From NCBI RefSeq assembly GCF_030247185.1, contig NC_080570.1:75248132-75312131 (forward strand): a DNA stretch of 64,000 bases, given 5' to 3'. Shown in pieces: positions 15,116 through 26,340 of the stretch; the first letter of the stretch is position 1, and the number at the start of each line of letters is the position of its first letter. A program made the position numbers and the translations under genes. The stretch is from Malaya genurostris. Taxonomy: Eukaryota > Arthropoda > Insecta > Diptera > Culicidae. The notes under the pieces are model-generated. The model had not been told where the DNA came from, ran no database searches, and saw only the letters and a list, made by a program, of their open reading frames with translations.

Positions 15116-15885
15116 ACGTGCTCAATCCACCTAGCAGTGAGATCAATTGGCATGAGTTTTTCGCGTGAATATTTTTCGTTGCGTTTAGTTTTCATCGAAA
15201 AATTATTTTGATGACCGTCGTTTGAATTGTAATGAATTGTAATTTAAATTTTGAAACTGTAACACGAATCGAAGATAGGAATTGTATGAGCCTTAAAATT
15301 ATTCCTTTCAATCTAAACGTGTGACAATCGATTAAACATTTCATGAGTTGCAGAAGTGGGTTCCCCTTTGAAGTTTTTGTCATTATATATGGTACTTTCA
15401 GAAACGATATTCAGAGACCATCTTAACACCAAATAGTTGAATTAGTATGACAAATAAATTGAAAAAGTTTGAAAAACTTTGAAAATTTCTTGGTATCGTA
15501 ATCTTCTATGACGGTTTGAATTTTAAAAACTCATCGCCCTGTAATTTCAAAATTTTAAGTCGGAACCGGATCAAATTCATCAATTTCATATGGGACCATA
15601 AATATAGTTTAATTTGAATTTTTGTTTATTAAACTCGTTTTGGCCTTCTTTTAGCTTCTCTATTTCCTATACTTCCGGAAACAGAACTCGGAAATCGATG
15701 TAGCCGGGGTCAGTCAAATTCGCTGAATGGATTGTTAACCTCGGCCTCTCTACCTCTTTGTTGACAACACACAAATATACACATACAGACACACACGCAC
15801 ACATACACGGACATTTGCTCAGATCGTCGAGCTGAATCGATTGGTGTATGAAACTCGGCCTTTCGGGCCTCGAAAAATTTGTCTA
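15116..15885 (+). repeat. Composite repeat, unit 2 in tandem
   Basis: Starts acgtgctcaatccacctagcagtgag, as unit 1 does at 9071, directly after the end signature of unit 1. It is much shorter (about 0.77 kb) and ends with a CA-rich stretch at 15773-15811 and a gctcagatcgtcgagctgaatcga block. The head-to-tail arrangement indicates a tandem array with variable unit length. Confidence 0.65.
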
Positions 15886-16681
15886 AAGTTTGAACATGTC
15901 ATCACATGTGCAATACGACTTCAGTATTACAAAGTCTCTGTTTAGCAAAAGTTAAGAGACCGATTATATTTGGAACGGAAAGAATGAGAAAGTGTCAAAT
16001 GTGGATGTCTAATTTCATTTTAAAATCCAAGATGGCGGCCTACGGTTCATCTAAATTCTTTTCCGCTTATGCCAACACTGCCTAGAAGTGACCATTTTAG
16101 ATTTAATCAATAACCTGAACCTGAAATTAACCTAACAATTATTTGTTGAATCTTTTCTTTTATGGTAATTTGACATTTTTGAGCTTGTTACTGCAAAAAC
16201 TTTTTATGTGGAACACATCTTTATTAGGGGTTGCATCAGAAACTCAAGAAAAACTACACGTAGGAATTGGTCAGGTTTTAAACACTTGCAGCTCAGTCTG
16301 TTTTGTATCAATTATTAATATTATTTCATCATTTGATAGGAAATATTTCTATGTTTCGATTTGAATTTCAAGCCACGTATTTTCAATTATATATGATTGA
16401 AATTTTGATTAGTAGCGAGCAGTGTCCTATTTGGCTGCTAAAAATCTTTGGCATACCGGATTTCCCTGCCATAGACGACGGTTTGGAAGGAGTAAGCGAT
16501 GTATCAAAGAGAGAGCATCGCTCTGATTGGTCAATCGATGCAAAAGCGAAGCTGTTGGAAGCACGCGAATCTATAAATAGAAGCGAAATTAAGGCTAACG
16601 TTTCAGTCCTACTCCTAGCATGCTAGAGGTAGGTTGTTGCTAGACAGCAAGACAAAAACGTGCCATAAAACGATTTGAAGC
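15886..16681. other. No gene recognised
   Basis: Includes a lone AAGATGGCGGCCTACGG at about 16028, like the motif in the 117-bp array at 34-38 kb but without the surrounding unit. The frame at 16303-16626 has no domain I know. Confidence 0.35.
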
Positions 16682-16682
16682 T

Positions 16683-17343
16683 TCAAGGGCTGATGCCAGT
16701 TGTTAGCGTAAAACCGTGTCGCTCGCTGTGCGTATCACATTTCTCTTCACTCTCTCTCGTAAATGTGTAAAATGACTCTCGATGTGGCCGGGTGGGCAAG
16801 AAAGTTTTGATATTTTCGGTTACAAGTTTGACTACATAACATAAAATCAAAAAAAACTACCGCTTGTTTGGCAGCCTTGATGAGCCGATTTTATTTCTCT
16901 CTCATGTTTCGTTACGTTACCAGGATACAAGAGTAGAAAAAAATGGTGCCGCCATAGAAACGTTCTTACCATTACAAAAATAACATTCACTTAATTTTCA
17001 TCGCGACAACATATATGTTTTTATGCACTAATCGCATCTAAACTAAATTATCTAGACATTGCCAGGATAGATTTTTGATCCATGATTTTGAAGGCGAGAT
17101 ATTCAATGAACAAGTTGAAAGTTGCCGTTTTCAGCTATGCAACTCTTCCTTCAGAAAAAAGACTTTCCCGACCGCTAAAGTCAAACAATCATTCTGAAAT
17201 TTTCACAGAATAATCTAAACTAAATTTCTAAGAGATTGTCTGTTGGGTTTTTTGATATTCGTCAGCGTTTCTGAGAAAATCAGATTTGAAGCGTGAAAAT
17301 AGCCCTTTAAAACGCCCTAAAATACACTGGCCTCAGCCCTTAA
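16683..17343 (+). mobile_element. TTAA-flanked TIR element, complete copy B
   Basis: Inverted termini gggctgatgccagt (16687-16700) and its partner actggcctcagccc (17326-17339) bound about 653 bp of non-coding DNA. Flanking tetramers are tcaa on the left and TTAA on the right; copy C has TTAA on its left. A TTAA target would point to the piggyBac superfamily. However, the termini start GGG rather than the usual CCC, so the assignment is tentative. Homologous copies are at 6265 and 63170. Confidence 0.65.
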
Positions 17344-18436
17344 TTGGTTTACTCTGATCTTGTGTCATGAAAGCTCGGAATTCCATGTTATGTCGTTTCC
17401 CCATGAGAAATTGACAACTACCTCTGGATAAATTTTGAGTGCTTAAGATTAATTTCTAATTTATATTAGATGAACTCAACTGATAATAAGAAATAGTTTA
17501 TCGCTTCAACCGAAATCGCAGAATGGTAGAGAAACTTAACGCTAAAAAACTGCTTGCATAAAAAACTTGAACACAAGCTTGGCGAAGAGAAGCTTAATTA
17601 TCGAAATCGCAAGTATGTACAAAGATATAATTGCATATATTTGGGATAATGGTGTAATTTCGTCGGTCATAAAACAAATGCAAATCAAGACAAATAATGT
17701 TCGGTGTTGGTTCGGATTGATTGACCTTTTTGATTGTAGATCATTAGAAATTTTGGCTGCCTTGTTCCACATCAATGGCTCGAACAACCCCATGGGGCTG
17801 ATCCTTGTAATTTTTTTAATTTATTTATATATTTATTTATTTATTATTTAGTCTATTAGAAAGATGTCTAAATGGACCGACATTGTGACGAAAAAAGCAT
17901 ATGAATTAAAGAATTTACTTTGCATTTTCAGACTGGTGCAAAAACTATTATCTTTGAAACAACAAACACATAACAGATAATAAATACAACACGTCAAGTT
18001 AATATATTAAAATAAATACAACACGTCAAGTTAATATATTTTACAAGAACAAGTCTGGTAAAATATATTAACCCATAAATAATTGTCGTTATAGCTCATG
18101 ACACTTAAAAGCCTTAACATATCATTCTTTTGGTGTAATTCTGTTCCAACAGATTTAACATTAGCATTCAAAACCATTGCAAAGTTGTGTGAACCTTCTG
18201 ACATTAGGAATTATTTGAGGTCATAACTCGAGCATGGCTAGTGAAATCCCTTGAACCAAGCGACAATGAAATTCAAATAAAATTTGAAACACCATTTGGA
18301 TAATAAGTCCATAAATCATATGCGAGGCAATGTTGAAAAGGTGTATATTTATTGCTCACTGTTATTAATATCATTTAATTTAACCTTTTAGTCGTTTGTA
18401 GAGGCATATTTTTTACTATCATAATCTATACTTTAT
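17344..18436. other. AT-rich stretch with a short tandem duplication, no gene
   Basis: The 30-bp block aataaatacaacacgtcaag...atatatt occurs at 17979-18008 and again at 18011-18040. A ttta-rich run is at 17815-17850. The frames at 17542-17851 are short and lack domains. Confidence 0.45.
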
Positions 18437-18812
18437 GTTTCGTCTTCGACTCGTCAGTGCAGAGCAGTTCAAATTCAACTGCTCACTGCAAAAACTCAGA
18501 CAGTTGAATTTGAACGGCTAAGCAGACGTAAAGTTAATGCTATTTGCGAAACACTTTTTAGGACACGAAGCACAAAAACGACTTCTAGCCAAACTCCTAA
18601 ATAACTAAAATCTGTGGTCGGGCAGTTCACTCGTCTATTCGTTTCGCTCGGGATGTCGGAAAAGATATTGCGCTTCGGCACAATATAAACAAGTGTTTCG
18701 CAAATAGCGTTAACTTTACGTCTGCTTAGCGGTTCAAATTGAACTGTTTAAGTTTTTGCAGTAAGCAGTTCAATTTGAACTGCTCTGCACTGACGAGTCG
18801 AAGACGAAACGT
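18437..18812. mobile_element. Palindromic foldback element with about 118-bp arms
   Basis: The left arm at 18437-18556 (from tttcgtcttcgactcgtcag) and the right arm at 18692-18812 (ending ctgacgagtcgaagacgaaa) are inverted copies with few mismatches. They flank a 135-bp centre. Each arm itself holds short inverted blocks (agttcaaattgaact type). Part of the centre (agcacaaaaacgacttctag) recurs just outside the right arm at about 18841 (agcacaaaaacggcttttag), so the structure probably arose by local rearrangement or insertion next to a related copy. It is non-coding. No target duplication was identified. Confidence 0.7.
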
Positions 18813-20275
18813 GAAGAATAGTGAAATCGGTTATGTGCCCAAAGCACAAAAACGGCTTTTAGCCAAACCCCTAAATAACCTTATCAAAAGAATGCTACCG
18901 GTTCTAAACGTATTGTTACATTGTAATGGAATAGATATCTACGCAACATAATTAGCGAATCTCTTTTGATTTAATATTTTTGAAATGTGTTTATTTTAGT
19001 ATTACTTCTTTGAATATCCCTGTATAAAAATTATTCTGATTATTTGGTGTAAAACATATAGCGTACAGATGAAAGACAGTCATGCATTTTTTCTCGGATC
19101 CACCCATATAAGTTCTACATAAAAAGTGGCAATCACGGTCGTTTTTTTAAATCGAGATGTGCATTCAAGTATCGAAGTTGTTGAAATAAACACAGGCGGC
19201 ATGATAGTAATATGTGTTAAATTTCAGGCAAAGTCAACGGTCCTCGCAATGCGCGGGTCATATAATTAACGAATTATGCGATAAATCATCACTTTGTGTT
19301 CATACACCAGTGCTCCCGTAAAAAAAGAGAGAAAAAAATAAAAACACGCAAGACATAATTCGTTAATAAATTCACACTTCATCAGTCTGCAAAAAAATCA
19401 TAATTCTTGGGGCGCAGCATAAAAGCACTTGAACGGAATTTTTGATTCGGCAAGTGCGGACCCTCGTTAAGTGCCAACCGCAGGAATATCATCAGACGTA
19501 GCCTGGACACATCACAGCATCATCATCACGAAGCATCGAATTCGGGCCAATGAATGTTTTTTGCAGCACATTGGGACAGAGGACGACTGTGGCCGCCATG
19601 GTAACGGAATGGATGCTGCATCGGGGCAACAAATTAATTCGACTCAATCATCTCCGCTTGGTTTATTAATATTTTTTCGTTGAATGTGTACATGGAAGGA
19701 ACGAAAAAAAACGATAAAACGTGATTTGCGAACCTTCCAGCAGATATGGTAGGAAATTTTCCGTAGGGAAAAATTAAGCCTGATGGACGCTGAGCCTGAC
19801 GTGATCTGATGGTGATAATGATGATTGCCTTAGTTATCATTTTGCTCACCGCGTTCGATTTCGATCCAATTCTCTTGCTAATATTAGACTCTGTACAAAA
19901 ACATGACAACGTTCTGTTTGTTTTCTTAAAAAAAGAGAATCATTCAACAACATTTCCTGTATTATTCGTTACCTTTCACGATGAGTGCAAGTGGGTTGAG
20001 TAGTTTGAGATTGTTAACGTATTGAAATGATTTTTTTTTCGTCAAAAACGTTTACAAATGGCATACAATTCCTTTATCACTCAAATGTTGGTTTTAGGAA
20101 CAAGTTTCAAATGCAAAATTTGAAGAGGTCAAAATAATTTTTTTTAATAAATAACACGTGTGCATCCAAATCGGAGTATGTGAAAACTGATGGCTTGATA
20201 CTCATTACTGAAATTGTTCATGGGTGTTTTTTGATCCAGATGATCCAGCTTTGAATAAACTTATTTCTGGCTCCA
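18813..20275. other. No gene recognised
   Basis: Contains a short related block of the foldback centre at 18836-18880. The rest is AT-rich with a moderately GC-rich patch at 19430-19640. No splice-supported frame or repeat partner was seen. Confidence 0.35.
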
Positions 20276-20276
20276 A

Positions 20277-20418
20277 ATGTTTCGGAAACCTAAACAAGGG
20301 AACGCTCCATATGCTAATATGAAAACCAAACAGTACAAAATTCAACCCTTGGTACGAGAAGGTTTACTTAAAAAGCAAGTACATCTTGGTCTTAATCGAG
20401 TGCATTTGCTTCAATGCA
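20277..20418 (+). pseudogene. Gag-like ORF1, copy 3, left half
   Basis: Translation gives VREGLLKKQV, LNRVHLLQC, matching IRELEGLLKEQM and IKRVHLLQC of copies 1 and 2. The match stops at 20418, the edge of the RTE-like insertion, and resumes at 23080. It is more diverged than the other two copies, so it is older. Confidence 0.7.
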
Positions 20419-23079
20419 CTAACCTTACCTTACCTTACTTAACAGCTATAGGCCTGGGGTGTATCTTTGCTGTATCAAAAATACGTCTCCACATAACTCG
20501 GTCCATGGCTGCTCGTCGCCAGCTCGCTGCGCTCCTCTTCTTCTTGTACCAGTCGGATTAGATTCAAGAATCATTTTCACTGGGCTGTCGTCCGACATCC
20601 TTATGACATCCCCAGCCCACCGTAGACGTCCGATTTTAGCTGTCCGTATGCTGGGTGGTTCCCCTAGCAGCTGTGGCAATTCGTGATTCATACGCCGTAT
20701 CAACGTTCCGTCTTCCATCTGCACTCCGCCATAAATGGTTTTCAGCACCTTTCTTTCAAAAACACTGAGGGCGCGTTGGCCCTCTACCAACATAGTCCAG
20801 GTCTTGTGGCCATAGAGAACAACTGGTCTAATGAGCGTTTTTTAGATGGTCAATTTCGTGCGGTGGGGTACTTTTCTCGATCGAAGGGTTATTCTGAGTC
20901 CAAAGTACGCACGATTCCCTGCAAAAATACGTCTCTGTATTTCTCTGCTGGTGTCATTATCGGCGGTCACCAGTGAGCCCAAATACACGAACTGGTCAAC
21001 CACCTCGATATCGTCACCGTCTATCAATATTCGTGGTGGGAGGCGTAGTGTTTCTTCTCTAGAGCCTCTTCCTCTCATGTATTTTGTTTTCGACGCATTT
21101 ATCGCCAGTCCGATACATCTAGCTTCAGCTTTCAGTCCGATGTAGGTTTCCGTCATCTTCTCAAGGTTACGTGTTACAATACCAATATCGTCAGCAAAGC
21201 CAAAAAGTTGTTCGGACTTTTGGAAGATCAAGATAGAAGAGAGTCCATCACCTTGCCGTAGCCCTCTCCGAGACTCGAGAGCGTCCCAGATACTCGGACG
21301 TAGCACATCACTATATCCATCGTTGCTTTGACCAATCGCGTCAGTTTATCCGGGAAACCGTATTCGTGCATTATCTGCCATAGCTGTTCTCGATCGATTG
21401 TGTCGTATGCCGCTTTGAAGTCAATGAATAGGTGATGCGTGGGTACGTTGTATTCACGACACTTCTGAAGTACTTCTCTTATCGCGAATATGTGATCCAT
21501 AGTGGCGCGGGTTCCAGTAAATCCCGCTTGGTACGGCCCTACGAATTCCTTAGCTATTGGTGATAGACGACGGCACAGGATTTGAGAGAGTACCTTGTAG
21601 GCGGCGTAATTGCAACAATCCAGCTTATCGCCCTTTTTGTAAACGAGACATACAACTCCATCCATCCATTCCTGCGGTAGAATCTCCTCCTCCCAAATCC
21701 TAGAAATTTTCCAGTGAAGCGCTCTAGCCAGTATCTCTCCTCCATGTTTGAGCAGCTCGCCTGGTAACTGGTCCTTGCCCGCGACTTTGTTGTTCTTCAG
21801 CTAGCCGATCTCCTCACTTATCTCCGACAGATCAGGTGCTGGGAATCTGTCGTCGGCTGAGCGTGTACCCAGATTGATTCCTGTGTCGTTCTCTGTATCT
21901 TGCGCTTCGCCATTCAGATGCTCATCATAGTACTGCTTCCACCTGTCGATCACCTCACGTTCGTTCATGAGAAGGTTACCACTGGTATCTCTGCACATTT
22001 CGGCCTGTGGCGTATAGCCTCTACGTGAGCGGTTCACCTTCTCATAGAATTTCCGTGTGTCAGCTGTTCCATCGCTTCGCGATCTTGGTCTTCCTGGTGG
22101 TGCTTTTTCCTCCGGAAAACCGTGTTCTGTCTGTTCCGTGTCTGTCTGTATCGTTCCTTGTTCGCTCTAGTGCGGTGTTGCAGCTTCCTCGCCCTTGCTG
22201 ATACTTCCCTTTTACCAACTACTGACATTCGCTGTCAAATCAGTCATTTCCTCGATTCGATAACCTCGTACCTAGTACGGTTGAATCAGTGCTACACACG
22301 GCGGACCTTATATTCCTCCAGCCGTCTTCAAGAGTCGCCGCCCCAAGCTGTTTTTCCGTTGGTAGCACTTGCTTCAGTTGTTGTGCGTATTCCTCTGCAG
22401 CACGAACACTACGTAGCTGCTCGAGATTGAGACCCGGCGTTCCTGTGTGACGAGTATTGTGCACCGTCGATAGTTTTGAGCGCATACAAACCGCGACAAG
22501 GTAGTGGTCAGAATCAAAATTGGCACTGCGGTAAGTGCGGACATTGATGACGTTGGAGAAGAATCGCCCGTCGATGAGAACGTGGTCGATTTGATTTTCC
22601 GTATGTTGATCAGGTGATCTCCAGGTTGCTTTGTGGATATCTTTGCGGGGAAAGATGGTGCTTCGAACTACCATTCCTCGGGAGGCTGCAAAGTTTACGC
22701 ATCGTTGACCGTTGTCGTTTGTTACCGCGTGCAGGCTCTCCAGCCCGATCACGGGCCTGTACATTGCCTCCCGGCCTTCCTGAGCATTCATGTCGCCGAT
22801 GACGAGTTTTACATCCCGCCGTGGACTGCTGTCGTAGGTTCGTTCCAGCTGCGCGTAAAATGCTTTCTTCTCGTCATCGGGTCTCGTCTCAAGCCTCCCC
22901 CCCCTTCCCTGTCAGCATACGATCAAAGTCCCACCGGGGTTGGTTACCCGATCTTTCCTATGGTTACTAGTACCAATGCCGGCACCGTGGGGAGGTAGGG
23001 ATAGGAGTTACTGGACAAGAAGCTATGAATAACATTTGGGCCTGAATTGCGCATTGTCCAGTCGTTTACCACCCAATGG
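20419..23079 (-). mobile_element. RTE-like LINE, copy 1, with 13-bp target duplication
   Basis: Bounded by ttgcttcaatgca at 20406-20418 and again at 23080-23092. Read on the minus strand it has a 5' untranslated region (23079 to about 22920), an endonuclease, a reverse transcriptase, a C-terminal region, and a 3' tail of GGTAA-type pentamers (20420-20440 on plus: taaccttaccttacc). Short tandem-repeat tails instead of poly(A) are typical of RTE-group LINEs. At about 2.66 kb it is shorter than a full element because of internal deletions. Confidence 0.85.
20446..22920 (-). pseudogene. RTE-like ORF2: endonuclease and reverse transcriptase remnants
   Basis: Reading from high to low coordinates: endonuclease blocks GDMNAQEGREAM (about 22795), NQIDHVLIDGRF and SDHYLV (22600-22480); a linker with WKQYYDEHLNGEAQDTEN (about 21940); reverse transcriptase VYKKGDKLDCCNY, SQILCRRLSPI, YQAGFTGTRATMDHIF, motif A FIDFKAAYDTIDR, GLRQGDGLSS, catalytic GFADDIGIV (about 21190) and VYLGSLVTADNDTSR; then the C-terminal RRMNHELPQLLGEPP. 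Several frameshifts separate these blocks. About 25 residues are missing between GLRQGDGLSS and the FADD motif. The last part is fused to DEQPWTELCGDV by a deletion at 20520/20521. Confidence 0.85.
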
Positions 23080-23640
23080 TTGCTTCAATGCAACAATACT
23101 AATAATGTTTTCCGCACCCAGCTCTATAGCAATTCAATCCGCTAAAGATGGTAACAATGTGCGCTATGTGGGACATGAAAACATCAAGTATAATATACCA
23201 ATCTATATGTAGGATAATACGATAAAAGTGCGTGTGCACGATCTTCCCTCACTTTCGATCACTTTGTTTGAAAAACAAAAAAAGAACGGAGGGATTCTCT
23301 ATACTAAAAAAGAAGTGTGAAAGAACTTTTTCCTGGTGTTCTGAATGGCGTACGTTAGTTACGCATGCGTTTAAAGAAGAACATACCTTCGTATGTGACT
23401 TGCGGTCAGGACACAAATCACTTCTTACCTACAACAATCAGATGCCTACATGTCAATATTTCCGAAATACTTTTCACTACGGTTAGCCTGTGATAAACTG
23501 GACAAGAAGAAAAACGATACTTTTCTTACACCTACCCAAAGAACTCCAGTACTTTTGCGAAAACAATAGAAAAACGAATCATTTGTCTGTATCCCATGTA
23601 AAACAACTCACCCAACGCCTAGACAACAAAAGAACCTGTT
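23080..23640 (+). pseudogene. Gag-like ORF1, copy 3, right half
   Basis: Resumes ORF1 homology directly after the RTE-like insertion (ttgcttcaatgcaacaatac...aataatgtt) and continues to a decayed knuckle region, CQYFRNTFHYG. Stops and frameshifts are frequent. Homology fades by about 23560, and at 23636 a composite-repeat block (taatccacctagtggtg) begins. Confidence 0.65.
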
Positions 23641-23985
23641 TTAATCCACCTAGTGGTGTTCGTCTACTGATAGAAACTATCAATTGGAGAAGATTTGAGG
23701 TCCATTTTGAATTTTCTACGGTTTTTCGCAATTTTCAGTGATGGTATAAAATTTTTAACACACTTTATCTTATATTTCCCGATCCGGAAGTCGGATTCGG
23801 ATAAAATTAAAAAAAAATCGTATAGAACTACAGGACCTTGCATTTGAACCTAAGTTTGTGAAGCTATGGGGTAAAATGTGTTTTTTACACATTTTACTCC
23901 ATAACTTCGGAACCGGAAGTCAGATCAAAATGAAATTCAGGAATTTTGTATAGGCCATAGAGAGCTTTTATTTGAATATACATAA
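23636..23985 (+). repeat. Composite interspersed repeat fragment
   Basis: Begins with taatccacctagtggtg and carries two consecutive blocks of the form cacwytaycyyatawytycs...ccggaagtcggat/ccggaagtcagat. These match the modules at 11020 and 2925. It is interrupted or ended by the hAT MITE at 23994. Confidence 0.6.
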
Positions 23986-24236
23986 GACCTGGCCAGGCGC
24001 GTATACAGGGGGGTGTTTTAGGGGTTCAAACATCCTCCGAAACTCAAAAAAGTATGATATTATGTAAACTCTTTTTTTCAAATAAGTAAAAAATAAAATG
24101 AATAATTTTCAACAAACGACTCCACAATAAAAAAATTTCAAATAATTATATAAAAAGTTCCATTTGTATGGAAATTGATCAACATGTTCTGAAACACCCC
24201 CCGAAACTTTTTTCTGGGTACGCGCCTGGACCTGGC
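23986..24236. mobile_element. hAT-type MITE with perfect 8-bp target duplication, copy 1
   Basis: Element 23994-24228 (235 bp) with termini caggcgcgta and tacgcgcctg, flanked by gacctggc at 23986-23993 and 24229-24236. Just inside each end are G-runs/C-runs (ggggggt; acacccccc). An 8-bp duplication and CAG-type termini are hAT hallmarks. A sister copy lies at 44632-44793. Confidence 0.9.
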
Positions 24237-25649
24237 GCTTTCGGATTATCACCTTTTTCATCGATAGGACACGCACAGGTTTCTATGGAAAAACGACATT
24301 TTGAACTTGCGTGCGTCATATCTTACAAAAAAAAATTTTTCTGTTTGACTTTCTCAAAAAACAAAAACTCAAGTCTCCATATAAAAAGGCGAGACATAAT
24401 ACGCAAAAAATTTCAAAACTAATCCAAACTGAAGGTTTTGTCAATCACACACAATTTGGAAGGTTTTGACCATACAAATTTGCTTGGCTCCGATACGGGG
24501 TGTAGCTATTAAAAATTCTGAAATGGAATTGAAACAGTTTCACATATTACCAATTATGATAAAAGCATAATTAAGATACTAGGTGAATTGAAGCCGGTTT
24601 TTCTGGAAATCACTTTGTAGAAATACTTTCAATTATTCATTTATTATCTTTTTTTTTTAATTACTGGGTGTTAAGTCTTTAGTTCCAGATGCACTCGATT
24701 TCTCACGTAGGCTATCATTATTATTATACCACTAGGTAAACCATAAAGAGACTTCTACTGGTAATAATACAAATAACATGAATTCTGCTACGATTTCAAT
24801 TTGTCGATAACAAAACGGCATTTAATATATCAACATATAATTCCTAGATTTTATTTTCTGCCAGTTATCAAGAACAGTTTGGCGAACAGTTGAAAAACAT
24901 TCCTGGATCGAAAATATCGCAATCTTGAATGCATATATTCTTTTAAATAACTTTTTCCATGCTGTCCAAATAAATCTCAATTAACGAGTGCTGGCAGCCA
25001 ACGGAAATAAAACCTATCAAAATAAATCATCTCAGTGCGAAAGTTGTACTACTCATAAATGAAAAAGCGGATCGGATAGCATGGCTATGATGAGTGTTGG
25101 AGTGCATTTATCTGTTGACCGGTAAACAGATAATTGCACGACGTCACTCACCGTAGAACGATCAATAGAATCTTGCGAAACCGTACAAAAACTCATCTTT
25201 TGTGTTTCGGCCAGTCAAGGAAGATTAACAGGACTTTCGCATTATAATGATGATTTCCATAAATCATCAGTGTCATACCGACAAGGATAAAGCTTTTTTG
25301 CCCTGCTCTGTAAAATTCTTTTCAGCTGCCAAATTCAACTTTAACGTCCCCATTTTTATTCGAATACTTGTAACTTCCAGGAAAATGCTTATCGCTTTTA
25401 GAAATTTCATAAATGTATGAAATTAATAATACCATTACCATAGCGAAATGTGCAGATAATGATGACAAAAAACTGTATTATAGCTTCAATCAGGACCCGC
25501 ATATTTTTGCATTTCTTATATACAAAGGATATGAAATCACCGACCGGAGGTATTCGAATCAGTTCGTTGACATCGCAAAATACCTGTATGTATGTGACAT
25601 GTGTTCGAAAGATCATAACTTCTCATATAACAGTTTCAAGTTAACAGAG
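24237..25649. other. AT-rich intergenic DNA, no gene recognised
   Basis: Frames at 25407-25670 occur on both strands but are under 90 codons and featureless. No repeat partner was seen in this window. Confidence 0.35.
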
Positions 25650-26340
25650 TTACAGAGTGAAGAGTGTTAGAAATTGCAAAACGTCATTTAGAGCGATTTT
25701 AGAGGGAAAAATTCTTCCAAATACGACTCAATTTCATTACCATTTTAAGGTTATATTAGTTTCTGACCACTTGAAACTTCATTGGCTATACTTGATCCCA
25801 GCTCTCGGTTCCCGAAGTATTGGAAATAGTGATCAAAAACTTCAAAACGGAACTCACTTGATTTTCTCAGAGATGACTAAATCGATATAGGCTATAACTA
25901 AAGGTAGCATGGTCCTATAAGTTGCTATTGAATTTCATCCACATCCGACTACCGGTTTCGGAACTATAGGGTGAGGTGTATTGAAAATTGTCAACTGTCA
26001 TTTCATTTCAAATAAAAGGTGCAATTGTCTCATAAAAAGTTCCTGAATTTTATTTCGATCTGAATTCCGGTTCTGGAGTTACAGTATGATAATAAGTGTA
26101 AAAATTCCTATTTCAAATTACTTCCTCTCTCTCTTCTCTAAGATGGCGTGATCAATTTCAACAACAACTTAAGTTCAAATGAAATGTCTCACGGTCTCAT
26201 ACAAAACTTCCAAATTTCATCCGAAACCAAACATCCGTTTCCGGAATTATAGGATAAAGTGTGTTAAAAATTATATGCCGTCACCAAAAGCGGCGAAACA
26301 AACAGCTAAAGAAAATTCTAAACTTGCCGCAAAACTATTC
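25650..26340 (-). repeat. Composite interspersed repeat, reverse orientation
   Basis: On the minus strand it reads as successive modules with ccggaa-type palindromes and AAGATGG blocks (plus strand: aagatggcgtgatcaatttc at 26142, then aatgaaatgtctcacggtctc). Each matches the ...gagaccgtgagccctttcattt block at 11082. It shows at least three module repeats in tandem without the (CA)n end. Confidence 0.55.

Noticed and set aside
20846..22998. Plus-strand frames of 60-121 codons
   Set aside because: Shadows of the RTE-like ORF2 on the minus strand.
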